The notes beneath the pieces were generated by a model. That model did not search any database. It saw nothing but the letters and a program-made list of their open reading frames with translations, and had not been told where the DNA came from. Both the position numbers and the translations under genes were made by a program. From Halieaceae bacterium (GTDB lineage: Bacteria > Pseudomonadota > Gammaproteobacteria > Pseudomonadales > Halieaceae), in assembly GCA_002705465.1 (NCBI GenBank), contig PAGS01000006.1, positions 1 to 7,664 of the forward strand: 7,664 bases of DNA. The letters are read 5' to 3'. Below, piece by piece: positions 1-7,664 of the stretch (within the stretch, counting starts at the first letter, position 1; each line of letters opens with the position of its first letter).

Positions 1-1
1 A

Positions 2-1745
<1,744 letters not shown>

Positions 1746-1754
1746 AACAGGGGT

Positions 1755-1790
1755 CGTCCACACCCGCTGGCAGACGTTAGACTGTGGACG
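1755..1790. repeat. Inverted repeat downstream of gltD
   Basis: CGTCCACA (1755-1762) is perfectly complementary to TGTGGACG (1783-1790), giving an 8-bp stem around a 20-base loop that starts 9 bases after the gltD stop. No T-run follows, so it is not a standard intrinsic terminator. It could be an RNA structure protecting the gltBD 3' end, or an operator-like site ahead of hemE. Only the symmetry is seen directly. Confidence 0.4.
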
Positions 1791-1796
1791 GGGTCG

Positions 1797-1821
1797 CAGG
1801 CACTCGGGGGAGTGACTGTTT
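1797..1821 (+). terminator. Possible weak terminator between gltD and hemE
   Basis: CACTC (1801-1805) pairs with GAGTG (1810-1814) around a GGGG loop. After a G/A mismatch, CAG (1797-1799) pairs with CTG (1816-1818). TTT follows at 1819-1821. The stem is short and the T-run only three bases, so termination would be weak at best. The position, after gltD and before hemE, is right for ending the gltBD transcript. Confidence 0.28.
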
Positions 1822-1886
1822 GCCAACACTATAAAATCACCAACAACGATAAAACTGAGCGAAATAGTCAAAAGAGAGTCGATAGC

Positions 1887-2948
1887 ATGGTCAGCTTGGA
1901 AAATGACCGGTTCCTTCGCGCATTAATGTGTGAGCCCGTGGACCGAACCCCGCTCTGGATGATGCGCCAGGCGGGTCGTTACCTACCCGAGTACCGCGCG
2001 ACGCGCGCTGAAGCAGGCAGCTTCATGGGCTTATGCACTAACCCTGAGCTGGCCTGTGAGGTCACCCTGCAGCCGCTTCGGCGCTACGCCATGGACGCCG
2101 CCATTCTCTTCTCGGATATCCTCACGGTGCCCGACGCCTTGGGTCTGGGTCTTTACTTTTCGGAGGGTGAGGGCCCGAGGTTTGAGCGCCCGCTTTCTTC
2201 TGCTGCCGAGATCGACGCGCTGGACCCCGAGCGGGCGGCCAGCGAGTTGGATTATGTGATGGATGCCGTCGCCCTGATTCGAAAGGAGCTCAAGGGCAGC
2301 GTGCCGCTCATTGGTTTTGCCGGCAGTCCCTGGACGCTCGCCACCTACATGGTGGAGGGGGGCTCCAGCAAGGATTTTGCGAAGGTGAAATCACTTGCAT
2401 TCAATGAACCGGCGGTGATGCATCAGTTACTTGGGAAGCTCGCCAAGTCGGTCGCGGTGTATTTGGCTGAACAGGTTCGATGCGGTGCACAGGCCCTGCA
2501 GATTTTTGATACCTGGGGCGGTTCACTGAGCCACGCCGCGTATCGCGAATTCTCTTTGCGCTACATGACGGAAATTATCGAACAGTTGCCGAGGGAGGCT
2601 GAGGGCAGGCGTGTGCCGGTGATCGTTTTTACCAAAGGCGGCGGCCAGTGGCTTGAGACCATCGCCGACTGTGGCGCCGATGCTGTCGGCCTCGATTGGA
2701 CCACGGATATCGGAGAAGCCCGGGCCCGCGTGGGCGACAGGGTCTGTCTTCAGGGAAACATGGACCCGACTTTATTGAACGCTTCGCCTGAACGGATTCG
2801 TGCAGAGGTGGATCAGATCCTCAGCTCATTCGGGGCAGGCAGTGGTCATATTTTTAATCTGGGCCATGGCGTGACGCCGGGTATCGACCCAGATCATGTG
2901 GCTGCTATGGTGGACGCCGTAGTGGAGCTATCCCCCGCCTACCACTGA
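1887..2948 (+). CDS. hemE: Uroporphyrinogen decarboxylase
   Basis: HemE removes four carboxyl groups from uroporphyrinogen III to give coproporphyrinogen III in cytoplasmic heme biosynthesis. It needs no cofactor. From the ATG at 1887 the protein is 353 residues, one shorter than E. coli HemE as I recall it. The N-terminal signature [16 protein letters not shown] (22-37) holds the substrate-binding arginines R27 and R31. FSDIL contains D77, equivalent to the catalytic Asp of human UROD. Y154 and H327 (in [10 protein letters not shown]) match the other active-site residues. An in-frame GTG at 1812 would add 25 residues that look like untranslated leader, whereas the ATG has AAAGAGAG at 1871-1878 at suitable spacing. 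The gene follows gltD on the same strand after 141 bases, so it may have its own promoter. Its last 10 bases overlap the convergent cysE end. Confidence 0.97.
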   Translation: MVSLENDRFLRALMCEPVDRTPLWMMRQAGRYLPEYRATRAEAGSFMGLCTNPELACEVTLQPLRRYAMDAAILFSDILTVPDALGLGLYFSEGEGPRFERPLSSAAEIDALDPERAASELDYVMDAVALIRKELKGSVPLIGFAGSPWTLATYMVEGGSSKDFAKVKSLAFNEPAVMHQLLGKLAKSVAVYLAEQVRCGAQALQIFDTWGGSLSHAAYREFSLRYMTEIIEQLPREAEGRRVPVIVFTKGGGQWLETIADCGADAVGLDWTTDIGEARARVGDRVCLQGNMDPTLLNASPERIRAEVDQILSSFGAGSGHIFNLGHGVTPGIDPDHVAAMVDAVVELSPAYH

Positions 2949-3763
2949 GAATCGGGAATCGCGTGATCCATATCGAGTGCCGGTGACTCGGTCGTCGGCT
3001 TGCCCACAACCTTGGCGGGCACGCCCGCTACCGTCGTATGCGCCGGCACATCCTGCAACACCACGGAGCCTGCACCCACTTTGGCCCCTTCGCCGACGTG
3101 TATGTTGCCAAGGATTTTGGCGCCAGCACTGATTAGGACACCATCTCCGATCTTCGGGTGCCGATCCCCGTCCTCCTTGCCCGTTCCGCCCAGCGTGACT
3201 GATTGTAAAATAGAAACGCGGTTGCCGACGACGGCTGTCTCACCGACCACGAGGCCGGTGGCGTGATCAAGCATGATGCCGTGCCCAAAACGGGCTGCGG
3301 GGTGAATGTCGATGCCGAAGTGACGTGACATTTGGCTTTGCAGGAAATTCGCCAGCGGCTGCCGGTTATGCGCCCACAGCCAGTGGCCAATCCGATGTAT
3401 CTGCAGGGCCTGAAAGCCCTTGAAGTACAGAAACGGAATGTACAGTTCATGACAGGCCGAGTCTCGATCGATAATGGCATTCAGGTCATCGCGGATCGCG
3501 CCGCGGATGGCACCGTCGTCGCGTAATGCTTCGAGAATCACTTCGCGTAACATCATCGCCGGCGCTGTGGGGCTGTCGAGCAGATTGGCGAGGTGAAAGC
3601 TCAGCGCACACTCAAGCTCTTCGTGGTTCAGAATCGTGGCATGAAGAAAGCTGGCCAAAATCGGCTCAGCCGCAGCGGCATCCCGGGTCTCGTTGCGGAT
3701 CCGTTCCCATATCGGGTCACCGTTTTGCATCTGTTTGACGCCGTCTCGTTGGGTGGCTGTCAT
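2939..3763 (-). CDS. cysE: Serine O-acetyltransferase
   Basis: CysE transfers acetyl from acetyl-CoA to L-serine, giving O-acetylserine, the committed step of cysteine synthesis in the cytoplasm. The 274-residue product has the helical N-terminal SATase domain (about residues 16-120) and then the left-handed beta-helix acyltransferase domain. Catalytic positions match E. coli: D152 in DIHPAA, H167 in LDHATG and H202 in GDRHPK. The lysine-containing GGTGK loop is also present. The ATG at 3763 has GGAG at 3773-3776 with 9-base spacing; an internal ATG at 3730 is possible but less well supported. The C-terminus is unusual. E. coli-type CysE ends in Ile, which inserts into the active site of CysK, but this protein ends in Ser-Gln-Trp. 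The stop lies inside the 3' end of hemE. The gene is downstream of the methyltransferase on the same strand, with a 72-base gap. Confidence 0.96.
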   Translation of the reverse strand: MTATQRDGVKQMQNGDPIWERIRNETRDAAAAEPILASFLHATILNHEELECALSFHLANLLDSPTAPAMMLREVILEALRDDGAIRGAIRDDLNAIIDRDSACHELYIPFLYFKGFQALQIHRIGHWLWAHNRQPLANFLQSQMSRHFGIDIHPAARFGHGIMLDHATGLVVGETAVVGNRVSILQSVTLGGTGKEDGDRHPKIGDGVLISAGAKILGNIHVGEGAKVGAGSVVLQDVPAHTTVAGVPAKVVGKPTTESPALDMDHAIPDSQW

Positions 3764-3772
3764 CGTGTGCTG

Positions 3773-3776
3773 CTCC
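3773..3776 (-). promoter_or_regulatory. Ribosome binding site of cysE
   Basis: On the minus strand GGAG at 3776-3773 precedes the ATG at 3763 by 9 bases. It supports that start over the internal ATG at 3730. Confidence 0.55.
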
Positions 3777-3799
3777 GTCGCCTCCAGGCGCTCTGTTGC

Positions 3800-3828
3800 A
3801 GGGAAACGAAGGGTAGCCTAGTCCCTGT
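3800..3828. repeat. Inverted repeat between the methyltransferase gene and cysE
   Basis: CAGGGA near 3800 is complementary to TCCCTG near 3823, with a smaller AGG/CCT pairing nested between them. It lies in the 72-base gap between the methyltransferase stop and the cysE start. There is no T-run on the minus strand, so it is not a clear terminator. It may be a weak mRNA structure in a shared transcript. Ends are good to a base or two. Confidence 0.3.
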
Positions 3829-3835
3829 TGCTTAG

Positions 3836-4519
3836 CTAGTCGGAGAATTGCCCCGCGAATCGCCACAGCGTGTGCCCCCGCTCTTGATATTTTTTTTCAA
3901 AAAGTGTCATGGGCACCTCGGGTGTGAAGGCGTCGACTCGACCTCGACATCCTATCAGCGCGGCCGCTTCGGCGAACTCCTGAGCATAAATAGCCCAGTT
4001 GGTGCGCATTTCCAGCGAGCCCCCGAGACGGGCGAGCACGGGAAAGGCGCCATGCCCGTGGACCCGGCGTTTGAATTGCGAGGCCTTTGGCCAAGGGTTC
4101 GGATAGAGGAGCCAGTGGGCGCGTAGTGGAATGCCCGCCTCGGTCAAACACTGCCAAAAAGGCTCAGCTTCTGCCCGCAGGACAAGGCAATTCTCCGCGA
4201 CGGAATGCGGATGCTTGGCGAGTCTGTGCGCAGACTGGTCGATAGCTACCACCCACTTATCCGGGTGTTTTGCAGCCAGCAGGGCTGTGCTCATGCCCGT
4301 GCCGCAGAAGGAGTCAAGAATGAGCGGCCTTGGCCGTCTCTGGTAACGCGCCAAAAACTGCTCGAAGGCGACTTGCGTGTGCTGCGGGCAGGGCTTTCTC
4401 CAGAGATTCTTTTTGTGATGCTGGACGACCTTAACCAGATCAGCATGCGGTGCCACCTGGTCGGTTCGCAACACACTGGTCATGTCAAATGTTCGATCAG
4501 TTTGCGGAGTCACAGTCAC
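3836..4519 (-). CDS. TrmB-like SAM-dependent methyltransferase (paralogue subfamily)
   Basis: The 227-residue product has the TrmB (tRNA m7G46 methyltransferase) fold signature but not the canonical active site. LILDSFCGTGMSTALLA (66-82) is the SAM-binding motif and VVAIDQSAHRL (90-100) the acidic strand that follows. PNPWPK (140-145) sits where TrmB has PDPWHK, and the following RR (151-152) is kept. MRTNW (171-175) replaces the MATDW type, and T205 and E208 in TLFEKK match the late TrmB T/E motif. Both conserved Asp residues are therefore Asn (N141, N174). I recall similar PNPWPK proteins in other gammaproteobacteria, so this is probably an uncharacterised paralogue family. I would not name it trmB or assume m7G46 activity. 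The start is uncertain: GTG at 4519, a second GTG at 4513 or ATG at 4483 are all in frame. The gene is divergent from the acyltransferase and probably upstream of cysE in one transcript. Confidence 0.85.
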   Translation of the reverse strand: MTVTPQTDRTFDMTSVLRTDQVAPHADLVKVVQHHKKNLWRKPCPQHTQVAFEQFLARYQRRPRPLILDSFCGTGMSTALLAAKHPDKWVVAIDQSAHRLAKHPHSVAENCLVLRAEAEPFWQCLTEAGIPLRAHWLLYPNPWPKASQFKRRVHGHGAFPVLARLGGSLEMRTNWAIYAQEFAEAAALIGCRGRVDAFTPEVPMTLFEKKYQERGHTLWRFAGQFSD

Positions 4520-4525
4520 CTTGCC

Positions 4526-4531
4526 ATCATA
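4526..4531 (-). promoter_or_regulatory. Possible -10 box for the methyltransferase gene
   Basis: On the minus strand TATGAT at 4531-4526 is a 5/6 match to the sigma70 -10 box. It lies 6 bases before the GTG at 4519, so transcription from it would begin near that codon. That would give either a leaderless message or a leader of about 36 bases for the ATG at 4483. I see no good -35 box at the right distance. Confidence 0.25.
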
Positions 4532-4568
4532 ACGCGCAATTAGGCCGGATCCGGTGAACGCTCACGTC

Positions 4569-5297
4569 ATGCGAGAAGATCTTCGCCCTTTTTGGGTCAA
4601 ACAGCTTTATGTCTCTTTTCGCGCGGTCTGGATCGACTGGTTTATTAGACCTCGCTGCGCGCATCTCGGGGTGTACGCCACCATCATGTCTCCCTGGTAT
4701 GTGGACATCTCAGGCCCCAACATATCGATTGGGCACTCTTTTACCGCGATCAATACTGTCAGCCAGCGAGTGCAGATCGGCGTATGGGGCCGCGAGGTGG
4801 GGGAGGGGCGCATTACGCTCGGTAATGCATGCCTCATGAGCCCGGGCTCGCGCATCAGCGCCGGCGACGAGATAGTGCTGGGCGATGGTTGCATGCTCGC
4901 CAATGGCGCCTACATTACCGACTCGGACTGGCATGGGTTGTACAACCGTGTCGACCGGGACGAGGTGCCCACCCCCGTTCGGCTTGGTGACAATGTCTGG
5001 GTGGGTGACCATGCCACCGTGCTTAAGGGTGTCACGATTGGCGATAACAGCGTGGTCGCAGCGCGCTCGGTGGTCACTAAAGACGTCCCCGCGAATGTGG
5101 TGGTAGCGGGGAATCCCGCGCGAGTGGTAAAAGAGCTCGACCCTGACACGCAGCGATATACGCGAGCAGATCTTTACCGTGATCCAGAAAAAACCGCGCA
5201 ACAATTCAGAGATCTCGATCGTTATGTGTTGTCCAAAAACCGATTCTGGTTCTGGTTGTGGACGTTGGTGTATCCGGGCGCTCGTCGAGGGGGTTGA
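4569..5297 (+). CDS. Hexapeptide-repeat (left-handed beta-helix) acyltransferase
   Basis: The product, 242 residues from the ATG at 4569, is an O-acyltransferase of the maltose/galactoside acetyltransferase-like class. It probably moves an acetyl or other acyl group from CoA to a hydroxyl. Isoleucine- and valine-led hexapeptide repeats run from about residue 48 to 180. They include ITLGNACLMSPG (82-93), VLGDGCMLANGAYI (103-116) and VRLGDNVWVGDHATVLKGV (137-155). TDSDWHG (117-123) carries the likely catalytic His at 122. The repeats end with the typical DVPANVVVAGNPARVVKEL (172-190). The N-terminus and the tail (226-236, FWFWLWTLVYP) are rich in aromatics, hinting at membrane contact. The acceptor is unknown. 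A GTG at 4554 would add five residues, and neither start has a strong ribosome site. The gene is divergent from the methyltransferase and convergent with srkA. Confidence 0.88.
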   Translation: MREDLRPFWVKQLYVSFRAVWIDWFIRPRCAHLGVYATIMSPWYVDISGPNISIGHSFTAINTVSQRVQIGVWGREVGEGRITLGNACLMSPGSRISAGDEIVLGDGCMLANGAYITDSDWHGLYNRVDRDEVPTPVRLGDNVWVGDHATVLKGVTIGDNSVVAARSVVTKDVPANVVVAGNPARVVKELDPDTQRYTRADLYRDPEKTAQQFRDLDRYVLSKNRFWFWLWTLVYPGARRGG

Positions 5298-5364
5298 GCA
5301 CCGATGAGAGTCGGGAGCGCTCAAGGGCTTGCTATACCCCCGCTAGGACGCCCTCACTGCCAAG

Positions 5365-6339
5365 TTAAAGTAGCCGCAGTGGCTCCTCCTCAAGCAAGGC
5401 GAGTTGCTCCCGAAGTGCCAGAATCTGGTCGGCCCAATATCGCTCTTGGCCAAACCAGGGGAAGGCTACCGGAAATGCCGGGTCCTCCCAGCGACGCGCC
5501 AGCCAGGCGCTGTAATACACCATCCTTGCCGTTCGCAGCGCTTCAATCCATTTGATCTCGCGGGGGTCAAAGTCATTGAATTCCTCGTAACCGGAAATGA
5601 GTTCTGCCAGTTGCAGTTCTCTTTGGGCTCGGTCGCCCGAAAGAAACATCCAAAGATCCTGAATGGCGGGTCCCGTGACGCAATCATCGAGGTCGACAAA
5701 ATGCGGCGTGTCGTCACGCCACAAAATGTTGCCCACATGACAATCGCCGTGCAGCCGAATACCGTCCTGCGGCGTGTAGTCAGACATCAGGCGACGTGCG
5801 CGATCCATTAAATCGCGGCCCAGGCTATCCCAGGCTGGCCGGAGTTCCGAGGGCACCCATTCAGCGCCGAGATAGCCAAGAGGCTCAATCAGCCACCGCT
5901 CCAACGTAAAGCTGATGCGCTCGGTGAAAGAAGCCGCACCCCCCACACGATGCAGGCGTCCAAGCGTTCGACCGAGGCCGAGAAGGTGATCAAAATTATC
6001 GAGCTCCGGGGCGTGCCCCCCTCGTCGGGGAAAGACGGCGATCCAGTAGCCCTCGGCCTCGTTCAGGGTCCGGCCATCAATGGCCATTGGCGCAACGACC
6101 GATAGGCCGTTATCGACCAGCTCCTGTGTGAAAGCGTGTTCTTCAAGGATCTGTGATCGTGACCAGCGCTCCGGTCGATAGAACTTCACGATGACCGGGT
6201 CCGCATCCTCGATACCCACTTGGTAAACCCGATTCTCATAGCTATTGAGAGCCAACAGGCGGAGGTCACTGCGCAAGCCGATCGACTCGACGCAACTGAT
6301 GACGCGATCCGGGGTCAGCCCGTCGTAGGGATGGGTCAT
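5365..6339 (-). CDS. srkA: Stress response serine/threonine kinase SrkA (YihE/RdoA)
   Basis: SrkA is a cytoplasmic kinase of the aminoglycoside-phosphotransferase/choline-kinase fold, linked in E. coli to survival of oxidative and envelope stress. The protein is 324 residues against about 328 in E. coli and matches along its whole length. LNSYENRVYQ (31-40) is the nucleotide-loop region, K52 in VVKFYRPERW-type sequence is the ATP lysine, and ILEEHAF (64-70) contains the partner acidic residue. HGDCHVGNIL (197-206) holds catalytic D199 and N204, and FVDLDD (214-219) the metal-binding Asp. YYSAWLARRW near residue 280 is another family block. The start ATG at 6339 has GAGAGAGG just upstream. comF ends 27 bases upstream on the same strand, so the pair is probably cotranscribed. 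E. coli srkA is instead next to dsbA. All catalytic residues appear intact. Confidence 0.96.
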   Translation of the reverse strand: MTHPYDGLTPDRVISCVESIGLRSDLRLLALNSYENRVYQVGIEDADPVIVKFYRPERWSRSQILEEHAFTQELVDNGLSVVAPMAIDGRTLNEAEGYWIAVFPRRGGHAPELDNFDHLLGLGRTLGRLHRVGGAASFTERISFTLERWLIEPLGYLGAEWVPSELRPAWDSLGRDLMDRARRLMSDYTPQDGIRLHGDCHVGNILWRDDTPHFVDLDDCVTGPAIQDLWMFLSGDRAQRELQLAELISGYEEFNDFDPREIKWIEALRTARMVYYSAWLARRWEDPAFPVAFPWFGQERYWADQILALREQLALLEEEPLRLL

Positions 6340-6366
6340 GATGCCTCTCTCAGTGAAAGCGCTATC

Positions 6367-7161
6367 TTACCCTGCGTGGGCAGTGGCGGGCGTGCGAGCA
6401 AGCGCCCAAACCTCTACTGATGTGGCGCCAGCGGCCTCACATGCCGCCACGGCCGCCTCGATAGTGGCGCCAGTGGTGATCACATCATCGACCAGCGTAA
6501 TGTGTTGGCCCCCAGTGCCTGCCGCAGCTATGAAACGATCGGAGTGGTTCACCCAGCGATCTGCTCTATTTGATCGGTGCTGAGCCCGCCGCAACTGCGT
6601 GTTGCGCAACCACGGCCTGACCCGGGTTTCACGCCCAAGGACTGGCCGCAGGGCGTGCGCCAGCCGCCAGGTGTGGTCAAACCCCCGCCGCAGTTGTCGA
6701 TGCCACTGAGTGGGAATGGGCATCAGAATCCGGTGCTGATTCAGGTTCTGCTCCGTGCGTTGTGGCTGTGCCTGAACTTCAGTGGTGGTCGCAAAGAGAC
6801 AGGCCATCAATGTGGAGAGCTGGGGGTGATTCTGGAACTTCCACAGATGAAGTAGCTCCCGAGACATACCTTGCATGAGAAAGGGCGCCAGTATTCGCTC
6901 GCAGGTCGTTGGCCGCATGTGGCACGCGGGGCAGCGGGACCGGCGCATTGCCCCCGGAATTTGCAGCTTAGAGTGGGGCATCGGCGTTGCGCAACGTTGG
7001 CAGGCGTGTTCATTGCGTGGGAGCGTCCTTTGACAGTCAGCGCAAAGGAAACCCCTATCGTTATGTGTTTCTCGACACAGCAAGCACTCTGCGGGGGCGA
7101 GCCATTGAATGACTCTGGGAAACAGTTCCTGCACGGACCATCGTCTGCGGTCTTGCACCAT
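6367..7161 (-). CDS. comF: ComF/GntX family phosphoribosyltransferase-like protein
   Basis: ComF proteins are needed for natural DNA uptake in competent bacteria and, as GntX/YhgH, for using DNA as a nutrient in E. coli. From the ATG at 7161 the product is 264 residues. An N-terminal zinc-ribbon region has four CxxC pairs: C26/C29, C40/C43, C54/C57 and C77/C80. After a KFQNH block comes PIPTQWHRQLRRGFDHTWRLA-like sequence (148-168), a ComF hallmark. The phosphoribosyltransferase PRPP loop VDDVITTGAT is at 224-233. GGGGAGGG at 7171-7164 lies right before this ATG, with short spacing. A GTG at 7188 with AGGA 6 bases upstream would add nine residues, so the start is uncertain. srkA follows after 27 bases. 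In many gammaproteobacteria comF is divergent from bioB; here its divergent neighbour is a DUF3094 gene. Whether the organism is competent cannot be judged from this window. Confidence 0.93.
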   Translation of the reverse strand: MVQDRRRWSVQELFPRVIQWLAPAECLLCRETHNDRGFLCADCQRTLPRNEHACQRCATPMPHSKLQIPGAMRRSRCPACHMRPTTCERILAPFLMQGMSRELLHLWKFQNHPQLSTLMACLFATTTEVQAQPQRTEQNLNQHRILMPIPTQWHRQLRRGFDHTWRLAHALRPVLGRETRVRPWLRNTQLRRAQHRSNRADRWVNHSDRFIAAAGTGGQHITLVDDVITTGATIEAAVAACEAAGATSVEVWALARTPATAHAG

Positions 7162-7211
7162 TACCCTCCCCTGACGTGTTACCGGCACTGTGGATCCTAG
7201 CGATCCGAGAG

Positions 7212-7231
7212 CACGACGCGCACGTCGGTGC
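7212..7231. repeat. Imperfect inverted repeat in the comF / DUF3094 intergenic region
   Basis: The 172 bases from 7162 to 7333, between the two divergent genes, contain no small gene I can support. Within them GCACGAC and GTCGGTGC (about 7211-7231) can pair with a one-base bulge around GCGCAC. This could be an operator or simply chance in GC-rich DNA. No convincing comF promoter is visible; TAGGAT at 7199-7194 on the minus strand overlaps a candidate ribosome site. Confidence 0.25.
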
Positions 7232-7278
7232 CCGAATGTGATGAGAACATGGCGAGACAGATGCGACTGATCAGACGC

Positions 7279-7307
7279 TTGGTGTCATGCGTATTACCCA
7301 ATAGAGT
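7279..7307 (+). promoter_or_regulatory. Candidate sigma70 promoter of the DUF3094 gene
   Basis: TTGGTG (7279-7284) and TAGAGT (7302-7307) are separated by exactly 17 bases. The -35 keeps TTG and the -10 matches at four of six positions, including the key T-A and last T. Transcription would begin near 7314, giving a leader of about 20 bases with the GGAG ribosome site in place. Confidence 0.35.
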
Positions 7308-7322
7308 GTGGTCTCCGGCAGT

Positions 7323-7326
7323 GGAG
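7323..7326 (+). promoter_or_regulatory. Ribosome binding site deciding the GTG start of the DUF3094 gene
   Basis: GGAG at 7323-7326 lies 7 bases before the GTG at 7334. No other in-frame start is available nearby, so this site supports GTG initiation. Confidence 0.65.
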
Positions 7327-7333
7327 TAAAACC

Positions 7334-7546
7334 GTGCACGACGGCAACCAAAAACCGAACCCTGACGCGCCGCAAAAGCTCTCTGACGCTGATCAGGCCA
7401 GAGTCGATGCTTTTCTTGAGCGGGGCGTCAATTCGGTCGAGCGCAAACCGTTCCGGCCGCTCTTTCTCCTTTTTCTGCTGATGGGCGTCGTGGCGGGCTT
7501 CAGCTTGCTGAGTCAGGGTATTGCAGAGTGGGCGGGCATTTACTGA
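7334..7546 (+). CDS. DUF3094 family small single-pass membrane protein
   Basis: This 70-residue protein has a charged N-terminal half and one hydrophobic segment, about residues 42-62, led by PLFLLFLLMGVVAG. It is followed by a short tail ending in IY. The block LSDADQARVDAFL (16-28) followed by VERKPFRP (35-42) matches the pattern I know from DUF3094 proteins of Pseudomonas and marine gammaproteobacteria. No function is known to me. The basic KPFRP stretch directly before the membrane segment suggests that the N-terminus is cytoplasmic. The start is GTG, with GGAG 7 bases upstream and a plausible promoter 27 bases before it. The gene is divergent from comF, and a tRNA-Pro gene with its own promoter follows 53 bases downstream. 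Confidence 0.82.
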   Translation: MHDGNQKPNPDAPQKLSDADQARVDAFLERGVNSVERKPFRPLFLLFLLMGVVAGFSLLSQGIAEWAGIY

Positions 7547-7562
7547 TAGCACACTGCTTACC

Positions 7563-7591
7563 TTGGCCCGTATTTCTGATTTTGGTATTCT
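7563..7591 (+). promoter_or_regulatory. Promoter of tRNA-Pro with GC-rich discriminator
   Basis: TTGGCC (7563-7568) and TATTCT (7586-7591) are separated by 17 bases, the optimal sigma70 spacing. The stretch right after the -10, GCGCGCC (7592-7598), is the GC-rich discriminator typical of stringently controlled stable-RNA promoters. The mature tRNA begins at 7600, so the 5' leader would be very short. Confidence 0.6.
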
Positions 7592-7599
7592 GCGCGCCT

Positions 7600-7664
7600 C
7601 GGTGTGTAGCGCAGCCTGGTAGCGCACTTCCTTCGGGAGGAAGGGGTCGGAGGTTCAAATCCTC
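7600..7664 (+). tRNA. tRNA-Pro (anticodon CGG), 3' end beyond the window
   Basis: The sequence from C7600 folds as a tRNA. A 7-base acceptor strand CGGTGTG begins with C1, as bacterial tRNA-Pro does. The D arm is GCGC-AGCCTGGTA-GCGC. The anticodon stem is CTTCC/GGAAG around the loop TTCGGGA, giving anticodon CGG, which reads proline codon CCG. The T arm GGAGG-TTCAAAT-CCTC is cut one base short by the window end, so the 3' acceptor strand is not seen. The body closely resembles E. coli proK. Confidence 0.95.

Noticed and set aside
1812..1886. 25-residue N-terminal extension of HemE from a GTG
   Set aside because: HemE proteins begin near the MVSLENDRF stretch, and the ATG at 1887 has its own ribosome site; the extension resembles leader sequence.
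4710..5324. 204-residue open frame on the minus strand
   Set aside because: It lies antisense to the hexapeptide acyltransferase, whose repeats and catalytic His are clear in the plus frame.
5298..5364. Possible bidirectional terminator between the acyltransferase gene and srkA
   Set aside because: It holds the short palindrome GAGCGCTC but no stable stem followed by a T-run on either strand.

Overview
This window reads as ordinary, gene-dense core chromosome of a gammaproteobacterium with moderately high GC. The best clues are the gltB-gltD-hemE order, also known from Pseudomonas-type genomes, and close full-length similarity of CysE, SrkA and HemE to their E. coli counterparts. A tRNA-Pro(CGG) and a DUF3094 protein, a family I associate with Pseudomonas and marine relatives, agree with this. 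Several features, including the short intergenic gaps, would suit a marine lineage, but I cannot fix genus or family. I see no insertion sequence, integrase, phage gene, CRISPR array or toxin-antitoxin pair.

Layout. Bases 1-1745 (+) hold the 3' end of gltB and complete gltD, the two subunits of NADPH glutamate synthase. A 141-base gap with two inverted repeats follows. hemE (+, 1887-2948) then runs tail-to-tail into cysE (-, 2939-3763), and the two genes overlap by 10 bp. Upstream of cysE on the same strand is a TrmB-like methyltransferase (-, 3836-4519). It is divergent, with a gap of only 34-49 bases, from a hexapeptide-repeat acyltransferase (+, about 4569-5297). That gene converges on a comF-srkA pair (-, 6367-7161 and 5365-6339). 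After a gap of about 170 bases come a small membrane protein (DUF3094, +, 7334-7546) and a tRNA-Pro(CGG) gene with a recognisable promoter. The tRNA is cut off by the window end.

How the genes work together. GltB and GltD assimilate ammonium into glutamate. HemE acts in heme biosynthesis, and CysE starts cysteine biosynthesis. SrkA is a stress-response kinase and ComF belongs to the DNA-uptake and utilisation family. These are unrelated housekeeping functions that lie side by side; I see no new multi-gene system. The points most worth a second look are the TrmB paralogue, in which two conserved Asp positions are Asn, the unusual CysE C-terminus that lies in the overlap with hemE, and the aromatic-rich terminal segments of the acyltransferase.
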